DNA from: Oscheius sp. JU75
Lineage: Eukaryota > Nematoda > Chromadorea > Rhabditida > Rhabditidae
NCBI GenBank assembly: GCA_037178855.1
Contig: JASJZC010000005.1
Coordinates: 62,001 to 126,000 of the forward strand
Length of the DNA stretch: 64,000 bases
Reading direction: 5' to 3'
Shown piece by piece: positions 45,401-57,451 of this stretch. The notes under the pieces are model-generated. The model searched no databases, was not told where the DNA came from, and saw nothing but the letters and a program-made list of their open reading frames with translations. Position 1 is the first letter of the stretch. Every line of letters begins with the position of its first letter. The translations under genes were made by a program, and so were the position numbers.

Positions 45401-46790
45401 GGCTATGAGTGTCCGGTTCAGCGTACAGATGACTCTCGGTTTCTGTAGCGGAAAGTTCACTAGGAGCAGCGTAGTACGTCTCATGTGCTCTCGAGCCAAT
45501 AGTTTGATGGAAGCTCTGATCAAACTGGACATCATGAAGGCTTCTTCTGGATCCTTTCGCAAAGACAGTAATCGGAATAGGATGATACAGACTCTGAAAG
45601 TTTTTGATTTCAGAAAACAAGACAACCTACAGAAGAAGAGACAGTGATCTCTCCGTTCTCTCCAACCACGACACCTTGAAGAGAGGGTCTGACACCCATT
45701 TGGAGGCGATCCTGACCCAAGTTTTCCATGGTTCTTGACAGAAATGTGTGACCAATGTGGCGGAAGCCGTGACCATACAAACTGTGATTCGAGTGGTCTT
45801 CCTGAAGCAGATTGGCAGAGCTGTCGTACAATCCGGCTACCAAGAGATTGGGCAGAGAATTGTAACGACGGCGCCTAGATATCTATGATTTTTCAGTCCA
45901 ATGGAAAACTACTTTTCGGGGAGATGATCGCCAGTGAAAAAGTAGTGAACCTTGCCTGGAAGTTCGACGGACAGGTCGAAAGGTTCCTGGTAACTGAACA
46001 GATGGTCACCAACTCGCCAAATTGTAGAAGTTAGAGTTGAGGACTTTTCCTGAAAGACAGGAACGCTTTGATTGTTTGAGCAGTTTTGAAAATGGCTGTC
46101 ACTGTCTCTGTTTCTGTCTCTAAAGCAGCAGAGTCTATGAAAAAAAGGAACTTCAATAAAACGAATGCCATTGAACATCGATTTTCCTCTCCAGCTATCA
46201 GCCTCGTGTGAGAATTGCCTTGCAAACAGAATAAAAAGTCCTCGTTCATTCTTGAACTGTGCATCGTCTCGAAGACCCTTACCTCTGTCTCAATTTTAAT
46301 GTCATGCTCCCATTGATGGTATTCGGCGGGAAGACACTTCTCCAGCTCCTCAATTGTTGTCTTGTCATCTTCAGCCACATCGGCCTTTCTTCCTTCAACC
46401 GTCTCGTGCCATTCGAGACGGACAGTTCCCTCACTGAAATTTCAGACTTGTCTCTGTGAACCACCCGATCTTACTCTATTTCTTCCTCAGCGTAGTCCGT
46501 TTTCTTAGGGAGAGAAGGGTTGACAGAGTGCTAAGCTTTGTGTTATTACTGTAAAGAGGACAACTAACGGCTCGATCTTCTCTTTGTTCCACATAAACGC
46601 GAGTGAGGGAACGACTTCGACGACCAGAGTGCTGTAAAATGGTTTCTGCAGGGATACATAAAGACAGGAAGAAAGTGAGAAAGAGAGGTACAGAGACAGA
46701 GAAACAGAGTGACAGAGAGACAGAGAGACAAAGAGACAAAGAGAGACAGGAGAGGCTCACCAGACTGAAGAACCGATCTCTCTTCATCAT
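36422..46790 (-). CDS. Large protein: disordered Tyr-rich N-terminus, PH domain and C-terminal actin-like domain
   Basis: About 25 exons joined in consistent phase give roughly 1,560 residues. The first Met taken is at 46790 (MMKRDRFFSL). The N-terminus has RLEWHETVEGRKADVAED and IWRVGDHLFSYQEPF, then long low-complexity parts with Tyr motifs (EEPIYHHVYEEPIYDEV, EHIYEDIDV, PHVYESP) and Ser/Pro/Thr-rich linkers (SPLGSPRSISVSPTPLKVQ). A PH domain follows: WKSQYMRAKEGRLQVFA, ERTLIVHGGKDKIRILLR, VFDKWRQALLSH with the C-terminal Trp. In the same exon it runs into an actin fold: RVIIIEIGSCSVRGG (phosphate loop 1), TTGVVVDIGDRLNIVPVIDGY (loop 2), FTCTEGLFRPKKWG, LYRNIFLAGGASLLPGLAEKL, YNAAYLGAQVVASSSTF, ending STF at TAG 36422-36424. 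The actin-like part is about 386 residues. A cortical or membrane-linked cytoskeletal role is inference. One intron is 2.6 kb. Confidence 0.75.
37465..37555 (-). repeat. TCTCTGTC/TCTGTCTA intronic tract, representative
   Basis: Pure CTGTCTCT and CTATCTAT units in an intron of the actin-like domain. Same tract class as at 7735 and 17715. Confidence 0.85.
39405..41985. other. 2.6-kb intron of the PH-actin gene
   Basis: The flanking exons (…VRIGAGAVPT and AAPPTPVEVQQ…) join in phase 2 across this stretch. Inside are a dispersed repeat (39620-39870), GAGACAGA tracts and several short frames with no support. Confidence 0.5.
39620..39870 (+). repeat. Dispersed ATGGCAAGTC-core repeat, copy 4
   Basis: GAGCCAAAGATGGCAAGTCGAGAGTTATCGAG and AGCAATTAGGT match the 3' half of copy 2 (GCAAAGATGGCAAGTCTAGAATTATTGG, GCAATTAGGT). 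Confidence 0.55.
42940..43235. mobile_element. Composite SINE-like element: two divergent tRNA-like modules, copy B
   Basis: A minus-strand block (about 42955-43020; CCAGTTATCTAACGACCAGTT, TTCGATCCCCGC) is followed by a plus-strand block (43053-43130; CCTAGTGGTTACCGCATTCG, GGGTTGTTGGTTCGAATC). The body has AAAACTTATTGTTTTCC, GCTGATCCCGAATCCG and TTCAGGCTCGAAAT. Order and spacing match copy A at 31786. It sits in an intron of the PH-actin gene. Confidence 0.65.
44888..45332 (-). other. Tyr-motif-rich exon of the PH-actin gene
   Basis: A 147-codon exon with about ten Tyr residues in acidic settings (YEEP, YDEV, YEDI, YAEP, YESP, YAEV). These resemble SH2-docking or tyrosine-kinase sites. The resemblance is by eye only. 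Confidence 0.5.
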
Positions 46791-48517
46791 TGTCACAGCA
46801 TAAATGTATCTCTTGATAAGATGGTCTCCACCCTAAATTTCCTTTTGGTTAGGTTTTCTCCAAAAACGACCTCCTTTGTTGCTTCCAAGCAATGTCTTTT
46901 TGACTGAAGCACAGCAGCATCCAACTCTCGACGTGCTTCCTCCATGCTCTGAATACAGGTTATTTTTTCCCGAAATGAGCAATGGTCTCCCGTAAAGTTT
47001 GATTGATAAAACTGATTAATGAGGGATTCGCCCACACTCGAGGCGATAAGAAGGAAAAATGTGTCGTCTTTAAACTGCACTAAAAATGGGCAGAAACAAT
47101 GCCCTGCAAAACAGTGTGTTGGTATCTTAACGGTTTGTTCACAAGAGTGAGGGGCGTCTTAGCTACAACAGAACCTACCTTATCAGGAAGTCAATGGATA
47201 CCGATCAATTTTTGAGACTAACGTAAAGGGGGGAAGAAGAGATGAAATGAAATAAAATTGTATAAGGTTCCATGCCAGTCTGTCTTTGGCTTCAGACATT
47301 CTTTATTGAGCCGACTCTACTCTACTGTAATCTTGCGAACTTTTCAATGACAAGATAGCATTTTTATGACTTACCAGAAGCCTACGACACCTGTCAGACT
47401 AGGTTATACATTTCGAATCCTGTCTCTGTTGCCTTCCTCTCTTGCCAGCCTGTCCCCATTTACAGATTCTTGTACTATTTGAAATTCTCTTAGTTGGAGT
47501 TTTGGCTACAGAACAACGTCTCTTGTAGACTCTTTGCTTAAAAGTGGCTTCTTCCTAATTACCTGGCTTGTTTAAGTTGAATTTGCGAAAAACTCCATAA
47601 ACACACAGACCCCAGTCTTCTAAATAATACTATCGTCCCTAGGGGGCTCAAGTGATATTTATAACATCTGATCCCTTTGAACTGTGCCCTGTTTCTATCA
47701 CTTCAATCTGTTCGTATGCTTCCCGCCAGTCGAGCTACCGTGACAGAGGCAACGTTCTCTCAACACCACTATTCCCAAAATGACTCAACTTGCCAACAAG
47801 AGATGGCCAGTCAACTTTGGACTGTCTCCCGAATTTTGACTTCTCTGGCAGTGCACAGGACTGGTTCATTAGTTAAATAATGACCTAAGAGGTCCAAGTT
47901 TCACTGCTGGTTACAGCTGATCTCGTCTTTCTCGTCTTCCTTGGGTCTGTCCCCCTATTTGACATGTTTTGAGGGGAAAGAACGCAATGAAATGTTTGGT
48001 ATTTCCGTTTATGTCAGGGTGAAGGGAGCTTCTATTTGCAAAGGCATGTTTTGTAACCTTGTTCTCTATTTATGTTTACATGTCAGAGAAAATGGTCTTT
48101 TTACAGAAATGTCTACCAACTTACCGGAACTGGTGGAGTATCCTCAATCCGAACTTCGCTCCCAATAGAGACCATTCGTTTTTCTTATTTTCTGAAAACG
48201 GTTAGGACCGAAATTCCAATGGAATTTGAGCAATAAAACTGGAGAAGAGTACTCGATGCGGCGGGAAGAGAGAGCCCGGAATTCTTATCAGCTCGTCCAT
48301 TGAAAGCTTTCTCTGGCGCCGTAAAGAAGATAAGGCAGGCGAAAAGATCTTAAGGATTTCGAAGAGGACAGAGACAGACAGAACTCTCTCTGATTGAAAC
48401 AGTTTATTATGGAGCGAGATCTAGTTTGAGCTGCAAGTAGTTATAAGCGTATAGAAGTCCCGTTTCTTGTGTGTTGGTCGAGGTTAAATCCTCGAAAAAG
48501 TGAAGGAAAGTTGGCAT
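46791..48517. other. Intergenic stretch
   Basis: An open frame at 46800-46945 (MEEARRELDAAVLQSKRH...) with a flanking acceptor may be an upstream exon of the PH-actin gene; I could not join it in phase. From about 47080 to 48517 I see no coding signal. Confidence 0.4.
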
Positions 48518-49995
48518 TTACACAGTTGAAAGCGACTGGAATCCGAACTTGTTGCCCTTCCTGGGCTGATGATAAATGTGCTTGCGAACATCAGAATTGA
48601 GGACGGCATACAGGACCCAGTTTCCTGAAAATGCCAACTTGGAAATTTTGGACTATATTCTCTTACCCGCAGCGTTGATGTACGGCAGACAGTTGGCGAA
48701 GAGACGACAGTACACGTACCAATTAGGCGGCCTCTCCTGCATCTCTTGGTCAGATTCAGTCCGAAAAAGTTGCATGTAATGGGGAACCATCGTGAAGGTC
48801 CAAAATGGGGCCCAGCAGATGAAATGGAATACGGCAATTCTCCAAATGGACTTTCTCATCTCTGACATGTAGCGGGGCTCCTTGATGCTTTTGTGCATCT
48901 GGACGGCTACTGAAATTGGCAAATTGAACCAGTCTCCCTGTTTTTCTGTTTTTCTGTCTTTGTTTCTCTCTTTCTAACTCTATGTCTCTCTATCTTTCTG
49001 TCTCTCTCCATCTGTCACTCGGTCTCTCGGTCTCTCTGTCTTTGCCTCTCTGTCTCTTTCTTAATTCCAAAGCCTCACCTTTCCTGTTCTTGAACTTCTG
49101 CTTCACATGACGGACGAGCATGATGTAACAGAAGGCCATGATGATAAACGGAATGACGAAGCCGACAATAAACGTGTAGCTGGCGTAAATGTTGAAGGTC
49201 AACTCGTCCATATTCAGAATACAGATGGTTATTTGAAGCTCCTGAAGCAATAGTTTCATTGGATTTCTATGAATAAGTTACCATTCCCGGGACCTCGAAC
49301 TGGTGATGAGTTATATGCACAAAGTGAAGAACAGATGGAGCCACTACGCAGAAAATGGTGCCCAGCGCCAATGGGATACAGGACATCCATGACTGGAATG
49401 AGTTTCGTAGCCTAGAAAATCATTTGCTGTCTGCTTGTAAGTTTATAGTACCTCGTGCAGACGATGAAGTATCTCTCCAGACTCATGACTGTCAGCAGCA
49501 CTACTGAGAAGATTTTTGTCACGATTTCGATTGTCAGAATTGTGAAGCACATCTAAATGTTTTTTTTTAGTGAAAGAAAGGAATTTACCATCTCTCCAAA
49601 GATCCATGTACCGTTGTAGTTGTAGCTGGCTGTGAAGGGAAGTGTTAACAGGAGGAGAAGGTCAGAGCAGGCCAGAGAACAAATGTAGATGCGGGAACGT
49701 TGGGATACTGTGAGATGAGCGGCGGATGAGCTCCAAAGTCTGAAAAGGGGTTTGAGAAACTGTCTCCCTGTCTCTCTCTCTCTCTCTTTGTCTCTCTTTG
49801 ACTTTCAAAAGAACCCACTCCTTATCCCCACCTTGCTCTGACCAACTTATAGATAATCCACAAGTTTCCGGGTGTTCCAATGAAAAAGACGAAAATGTAG
49901 ACGATGGTCATGACTCCTTTCAGCATATTCATGTCCGGAGCTGCTTCAGTCCCACTGTTTGTGAACCCGTCTGCTTCTGACTCGTTCGAATCCAT
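48518..49995 (-). CDS. Rhodopsin-family peptide-type GPCR
   Basis: A seven-transmembrane receptor of about 400 residues, likely for a neuropeptide. Start MDSNESEADGFTNSG; TM1 VYIFVFFIGTPGNLWIIYKL; TM2 IYICSLACSDLLLLLTLPF; an extracellular glycosylation-type NGTW; TM3 with LLTVMSLERYFIVCTR (ERY); TM4 IPLALGTIFCVVAPSVL; TM5 YTFIVGFVIPFIIMAFCYI; TM6 IAVFHFICWAPFWTFT; TM7 LFANCLPYINAAGNWVLYAV followed by LNSDVRKHIYH. It ends SLSTV at TAA 48518-48520. Exons join in phase (for example RA|R before LWSSSAAHL). Two introns hold TCTCTGTC tracts. TM7 uses NAAGNWVLY where NPxIY is usual, a variant seen in several nematode peptide-receptor groups. Ligand not assignable. Confidence 0.85.
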
Positions 49996-52900
49996 CTAAA
50001 CACAACACTAGAACTTAGCAGAAAAGGGCAAAAGGTAGAAGAAACACTGCTCTGTGATTAAATGTTTACCATCCGGGATCTTCTTTTCTGCTAACTCGGG
50101 ATTTTGGAAGGTTAAAAATTATGAGGTAGTATAAGGGGAAGAAATGACAAAGGATGAGTAGATCGGGGAGAGTCATGTGGAATAATGAGGGGGTAAAATC
50201 AACAAGGGGGTCCTAAGAAAATGATGTTTTGGGCACGTTCCATACAGAGTAGCATAAATTTTGAACTGTATACTAAGCACTGACTTCTGTGACAGTGACA
50301 ACAGCGTAGTCATGTAAGTTCCAGCCATCTAATCCTCTTTGTATACGTAAAAAGCGCAAAAACGAACATCTAAAACTCCTCTTCTCCCCCTAACCGGATC
50401 CGAAATTCGACCTGTAAACCGCTTCGACAGTAATCGTCATTCTCATATCTACGTAGCTGGGATCACATGTGACGGAAAGGTCTGACTCAAAACTTGAATT
50501 ACGAAGAAAGTTGCGCAAAAAGTGCAGCAAAACTTAGAAATTCAATGAGGACAGCGTCTAGAAACATTTTCCCACCTGTTGCTATTTGCGGACGAAGACA
50601 AAGAAAACATTGGATGGCACCGAGACGCAACTATTAGGTTTCAGGTAAGGGTGTCGAAAGATTCAAGGTTTATCAAGAAAATAACTCCTGTGAGGTGTAT
50701 GAGTTTATGGAGGTGGAAAATTAACTGAATGGGAAGGAAGATGTCTTTAAATGGTGAGCGTGGGCTGGTGTATTTATAGAGGAGACAGAAAGACAGAGAG
50801 GCAGTGAGACAGAGAAATTGACCTCTAGAGAAGAAGCCTTGGCTCTTTAGAAAATGTGAGAAAGCATCTGACAATTCTCACCCGTGTACAGAAGTTATAA
50901 ATCAAGACTTGTAGTCTCAATGACCCGGTGCACTCTTCCTCCCGACCGACATTCAGTGAACGCTCCCTTGCGTGACTAACTCTCACTCGTCAGCAAAACA
51001 CATAGAAAATGGGAAAAATGTAGAAACTGGGTTCTGGGTTCGTCGAAAGTGATGTGGGTCCAGGTCAATCTGACCTGTTTCCACTGAAAACCTGTTAAAA
51101 AGCTGGAGGAATTGAGCTCAAACTTCGAGAAGACTACGCTTATTTTCCGCATAAACGGCTTGCTTTTAATTCGGGCAGATTCAAAATTTTGGGGCTTCTC
51201 GAGAGGAAGTGGATCAAAACTTCTGACGTTCAGTTAAATCTAATAATTACGTGTGGGAATTAATTAGAAAAGGCCGCTCGCGCCTGCAGGGATACAGGTG
51301 CTGCTCTCGGTTCTACCAAAAAATGATGTTATGTACGGAAAGAGGAACTTTGAAGTTATAAGTGAGACGAAATAATGAGACTCTCTCCCTGTTTCTTTAC
51401 CTTCATAGTTCAAAAAGCGCCGCTGATTCTCTGAAAAGACAAGATTCGTTCCCGATGTTTTATTCCAAATTTTCTCACAGGGTGAAACTTTGAACACTTT
51501 TATGATTCTCACCCTGTGAGGCATAAGATTACAAAGCTCTCCCTCTCTGATTCAGCTCCTAAAATTGAGTCAATAGCAGCAAAGATTAGAAAAACCAATT
51601 GTGACGGGAATCCCCGACGATTTTGAAATAATAATATATGAAAAACTGCTTTTTGACCGATTCTCATCTACCCATCAGACACAATCCGCTTTTAGCTAAT
51701 TGACCTCGTGTCCTCTTTTCCCAGTCAAGCTCATTAGGTAAACAAGGGAAGATGCTAATCCTCCTATTTTTCTGAGGAACAAACAGATTGGAGGTCGCTC
51801 TGAAAATAGGTGAAAAGACTTTTCCCATAGTTGAGAGAATGGGATTTTGGGACTCGTTGCCTATCAGAGGACTTCTCCAAAATGTGTGGAATTTCCGTTT
51901 CAGACTACAGACACAGATGCTGGGTTGCGAACTGGTAATTGTAGTCAACAAATGACAGAACTACAATCTAGAGATATGTTTTCTACTTGTAGCGGAAGCT
52001 GAAATTGGGTCGAAGGAGGGAAAATCAAAGAGAAGGGACCTATAAATGTTTTGTGACAGGTGATAATACCGAAATAGGTAAAGGTAGGCAAGACTGAAAG
52101 ACACAGACATTAAGAGACAGAGAGACAGATTGGCTAAAGACTTCGAAAGACAGAACAAAGCACTCGAAGGTAGAGTTTACCCTTTGGATGTTTCGGCAGT
52201 AGCTACTCGGAACAAATTCCTCGTCCTGGAAAGCACCCACTAAACTCCTACTGTAAAATGAGAGAACACGGTTGTAAAACAGACGTGGGCGGAGGCGAGA
52301 GTTGGATTAACTCTGATGGCTCTCGGCACTAAGACTGTCAAATGTGCTCTCGATTAAACCAAACAGCAGCCAGCAAACAGATGAAGACCGCGTGATTGTG
52401 GGTAGCGACGAGGCGACGACGGATGGGCCGGAAATTTGAAACAGACCTTAGGGTCAGCAAGCCTTTTTGTCCTCCTTCATAAAGATACAGGTGCTTTTTT
52501 TCCGCATTCACCGAGGAAATTGGTGACAAAAAGGCGTGGGAAAACTTCTTTCTTCCCAAATGTGCGGAGAAGACCACGTACAATCCATTTAATTGACTCT
52601 CATCTAATTAGTCGAAACTAATAATGATGAGCGGGAACACAGATTCAATTGAACAGCAATCAGGCTGGCTCCGATGCATTCATCAGAAGTAGAAGAGACT
52701 GCAAGAACAGGAAGTGAAATGGTGACGATACGAGAGTTGTTTTTGAACTATGGTTACTGCATTCTGCTGTTACTCTGTCTCTCTATCTCTTTGTCTTTCT
52801 GTCTTTTTCTGTTTCTCTGCCTCTCTTAGCCTCTCTCTGTCTCTGTCTCTCACTTCTGTCCTCTATACTTTATCAATATGGTAGCAGAACTATCGTTTTA

Positions 52901-53999
52901 GGAACACGGAAAAGACTCATGCTTTCCAATTGAGGAATCGTTAGCTCCCCTTTTTTGGTTCCTTCTCCCCATTGTGCGTATAAATTATGCCCCGAGACAG
53001 CCGAAGGACCATTTGGCCTCTTGCCGAGAATTGAAGAAACAAGCTCCTTTGTCTCATTAAAATGTGCACACGGAGAGGTCTAATGTCAAAACCTTCACGA
53101 GATATTTACAAAACAGACGAGGCCGATCAGAGATCTCGGCCCTCTCCTGCAAAGTATCTGTTGGTTTTCGCGCGTACGAGCACACAAATAGGATAGTATT
53201 ACCAGGAAAAAGTCTCGGAAAAAAGTCTTGGGATGAAAGAACGGAAGAAAGGGTTTCGAAGGGAAAAAAGGTGAAAACGAGACTGTACAGGAGGAATTGT
53301 TGACTGATGACGAGCGAGTACGAATAGAGAAAGAAGGTCACTTGAAGTGGATGAACCGAGAGACCGATTGTTCAGACGAGAACAAACCACGCCCGCCTTT
53401 TTGCCAAAGAGATGGGCTTATGGTCTGCGGCGCGACTAGGAAATTTGGAGAATATACTGAGCAATGTGGGAGAAGGATTAGACAACGGTGTGAAAAGAGA
53501 CAGAAAGGCAGAGACAGAGATACTAAGCAAATTTTAACTTTTGCCTATGAGGAATAAATTACATCGGTGACTGAAATCTCCGAGTCAATTATAAAAGTTC
53601 GCCGTCTACTTCCGTCTGCGAACACCCTTGTCCGACAGCTGGAAAAATCAAAAATAACTAATATGCTATATAATCCAAGCCTGCAAAAACGTGACATGCC
53701 TGGCTAGGTGAATGAGCGAGACAAACGGGATAATCAGTTGAAGAAGCAGGCTAATTGGACTACAAAATGGTGCGAGTTCCAAAAGGTGCAGACTGGTCAG
53801 TTGGTGGAAAACATGATGGATGAAGAGTGCAAGAGTCGTAAAAATAAGATGGACGTGCAGTTTTGCAGAAAGAACCAAACGAAACGGAAAAGTGAGGACA
53901 GGAAATTAACCCAGTATAGCTTTTTAGAGAAAAAGAAAACGATGACCGTCTTCAGCAATATCGAAAACATTAGAAAACGAAAAATCTGAATATTTCATT
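49996..53999. other. 4-kb intergenic stretch
   Basis: Between the GPCR start and the hAT element. Only short, unsupported frames; GAGACAGA or TCTCTGTC tracts near 50780, 52110, 52770-52860 and 53500. It presumably holds the GPCR promoter. Confidence 0.5.
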
Positions 54000-56010
54000 T
54001 GGCCTGGATCAAACCTGAGTTGGGCGAACAGTTCGTGTTCGTGTTCCGAACAGCCGAGAACGTTCGTGTTCGGTTCGCATGCAGAACAGGAAAAATGAAA
54101 ATGTTCGGTGTCCGCGACCGAACAAACCCGAACATTTGGGTCCCGCAAGGATTTCCGCCGCCTTCGCGCCATTCAAATTTTTTTCCACGATTTTCGAATT
54201 TTATCCTGATTTTCTCCCATTTCTTTGTTGTTTTGCTCAATTTTTTCCTTTTTTTGCAATATTTCCAGTGCATGTGCATTGTAGAAGCCTCCCGTTAAGC
54301 ACGGATGTCGAAATACACTCCATATCGCTAATGACAAGTTCAGTTGCCTGTTGTGTGATAAAAACATTCCAAAGACTGGATATTCAACGACGGCTAAAGG
54401 ATGTCGCCCTTTCCCTCACGCTCGATGGTTGGACGTCAAAAGACTGCAAACAAAGTCTTATGGCTGTCACCAGTAAATCTTGTTGTTTAATCCCAGGTAT
54501 CGCTCAATTTACAGCACATTGCATCCATAGCTCTACATTTGAGCTGTGCTGGATGATTCTTGGTGCCGAACCTATGCTCGCTACTCATGCTGCTGATGAT
54601 TACTTAGTTCTTCTGGAGAAATTGCTGGAAGAGTACGAAATCGACACGAACAATGTCTCTTTCTTAGTGAGGACGGAGAAAGCACCATGAATAAGCTAGC
54701 CAAATTATTCAAGAGACCTTCATTTCACTGCTTCGCTCACAATGTTCAACTTGTTAGTTACTTCCATCTCATTCTAACACTGAATTCAGGCTGTCGAAGG
54801 TACTTTGCACCTCTTTTTTAAATGTAACTCTTTTTCAGGCAACACCAGTGCACTGGTCAAGTCTCTATGCAATGATTGACAGCTTCATTGTTTCGAAGCC
54901 TGGAATTATTGCCTTCCAAGTGGATCAAGGAGACGAAAGATTGATGATTCAAGGAAGCGAATGGAGTATACTTATACGCGAACATCCTTACACTACTCAA
55001 ACCAATTGCTAAAGCACACACTGCCATCCAAAGCCGTTTTGAGACCCCCACCCAGCGTGATTATCCCTATTGCGAGAGTTCTCCAGAGTTTCTTCGCCAC
55101 TGCGAGCTCGCAACCAGAAACCTTCGCTCATAAAGCTCAGGTGAAAAAAAAATTTAGATCACTTCCTGATGAACTTAAAGCCGTTTGACAAGTACTATGA
55201 CGAAAATCTGCAACTAGTCACTGCTCTAGATCCCAGATTCCGAGGTACGTACAATGTGGTTCATCCGAAGGTTTGTCTTTCATTTTGCTGGAAGCCTTTG
55301 TATTCATTAACTTCTCGCTGAAAAAATCCACCACACGCTTCTGAATGGTGAAGAAACTAACGATGTCATTCCACCATCTCCTCCCGCTGATTCTAGTGTT
55401 CCGGACGTATTCGACGCCTTTGTCTGCGCTCCCAGAAATAGAGTGGTGCCAAATCCCGAAATGGCAGCAAGCGAAAAACGAAAAATGGACGAAAACGTTA
55501 GCTCTTTGATTAAAAACATTATTCTTTCGTCGTAGTTGGTTGAATTATCCTTCCCCAGGCGTCCAGACAAAAATCTCGACCCGTACACCTTGTGGCAAGA
55601 TGAAGGAAATCGTTCCCGATTTCCGAACATTCGAAAAATCGCCAGCTGGATGTCGTGTGCATCTTCTAATAGCGAGCCGAAAGAGTGTTCTCAGCAGCTC
55701 GACTCATTACATCGGACCTCCGCTACCGTCTCTCTCCTGATACATTGAAAATGTTGTTGTTCGTTAATGTTAATAGCCATTTGCTTCAGACTGGTAAGCA
55801 ATCTCTTTATTTTTTCTGTGGCTAAACCGTTTTTTGTGTAGCTGCTACAGTAAAAAAATGTTGCTCAATATTCGCATGTTAGCGAACTGTTCGTTCGCGA
55901 ACACGAACAGGTCGTGTTCGGTTCGCATACCGAAAGTGCGCTGTTCGGTTCGGGTTCGGATCGGACCAAAAAATGTGACTGCCTGTTCGGTTCGTGTTCG
56001 GGTCCGAGGC
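54000..56010 (+). mobile_element. Decayed hAT-family DNA transposon
   Basis: A transposase relic on the plus strand: LSLTLDGWTSKDCKQSLMAV and FHCFAHNVQLV (hAT catalytic domain), ALVKSLYAM, LLKPIAKAHTA and PPSVIIPIARVL, KYYDENLQLVTALDPRFR, DPYTLWQDE, then AERVFSAARLI and LRYRLSPDTLKMLLFVNV of the C-terminal dimerisation domain. These pieces lie in several frames with stops and at least two frameshifts. Both ends carry clusters of GTTCG/CGAAC words (54020-54130 and 55870-56010), typical of hAT subterminal repeats. Perfect terminal inverted repeats and an 8-bp target duplication were not identified, so the borders are approximate. Confidence 0.8.
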
Positions 56011-57451
56011 GGTGCGGGTGCGCCGTCCACCGCGCCCTAGTGGTTAACGTCTACGGCTACACAAACCAAAGAAGAACAGAAACTAAGCCAGTCTCCAGTC
56101 TATGGCAACAGAGACAGGACAAGCAGTATTCTTCTTACAGTACTCCAAACCACAAAACCACAGCCAAGAATAGCAACGACGAAGACTGGAGGAAAATCAA
56201 ACATGACAATTCTGCTAGACGAAAACCGGCCTGTTACCTCATAACCAATGAGAGTCAAGGAGCACCGAAACAATTTTGCACAATTATGGAAAAAAGAAGA
56301 TGGCTGTAAGTGATCAAAGGTCTCTGTGTTTGTTCATGAATATCAAAGCTGTAACATCGAGAGAAAGAGAGCCGCTCTGAAGTATGTTCTGGAGCTCGTT
56401 GAGCCGATAAATGTTCTTGGATTTTTTCCTTAGGAAGTTGAGAATCCTCGTCGGCTCTGACATAGAAATAGGCTGTATAGAAAAACGACAAAGATCAATT
56501 TTTGGGCAGGGTGACGTCTGCTAACAAATAGGATCCTGACAGGCAAGAAGACCTTTGAATAATGGATAGCTAGCAGCGCTAGCGTTCGGGCTCGAAATTT
56601 TGAGGGATTCTTCATTTTGTTTGGACACGTTTACCAAAGTCTCATGGTCAGCAAACCTGGATGGTCTCTGTCTCTTCCTGTGCTAGTTATTTTAATCCTT
56701 CTCTTCCAAGTCTACACTGATGACCAGAAAAGGAACATGCCCCTACTGTTGACCGCTCTGTTCTGGGCGAGACGAAGAGCAAATAGGGAGATGCGCGCGA
56801 GAAAAACGCTGTCCTAGGCGATGCCCGAGCTCGGGAGTGCGCGCCAGAAATTGGAAACCGGCAGATGGACCGGACGGAGGCCTTTTCTTTTGGGAAAGGA
56901 GCCTTTTCTTCAATACAGAAGCACAAGGAGAGCAGCCTAAAGTGCAAAGTGTGTGGCGTTGTTTGGTCACTCGAGGAAAATGGAACTTGATCAAGCCGAG
57001 TATTTTGGCAAAAAAGGGAAATTTTAATCCTTTCTGTCTCACTGTCTCTACGTATCCTGTCTCACAGTCTTTCTGTCTCTGTGTCTCTCTATTTCTCTTT
57101 TTCAGTCCAAGAAACTTTCGCCGACCTTGAGCAAAGACCCAGCTTTCCTCCTTGATCTCTTCCTCTTTTCTCTCGCCCTGTCTCCTCTGCCATTGTGAGT
57201 CACTTTCGCCACACGTCAAATCCTGTCCCGGTTTGTGCCTCCGGCAGACCACGCCCAGGCAGCCAACGCCGTCGTTCCCGACTCTCCCCGCTCTTCTGTC
57301 CCGCTTCGGTTTTCACCGACAGGGCGAAAGACCAATTCCTTAGCCTTTTTCTGTTCTAAAATTACCCTTTTCTCTTATTACTCTCCACTAACGGAGAATT
57401 TTCGTCAACATTACGGGCAGGAGGAGAGGAGCTGTGGAAAATGCGGATAGA
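56011..57451. other. Intergenic stretch upstream of the astacin gene
   Basis: Begins with a tRNA-like A-box fragment (GCGCCGTCCACCGCGCCCTAGTGGTTAAC spans about 56016-56045, in pieces like copy A). Otherwise no supported feature; one TCTCTGTC tract at 57030-57090. Confidence 0.4.

Noticed and set aside
53708-53989. Lys-rich 93-codon frame
   Set aside because: Simple composition, no splice or domain support.
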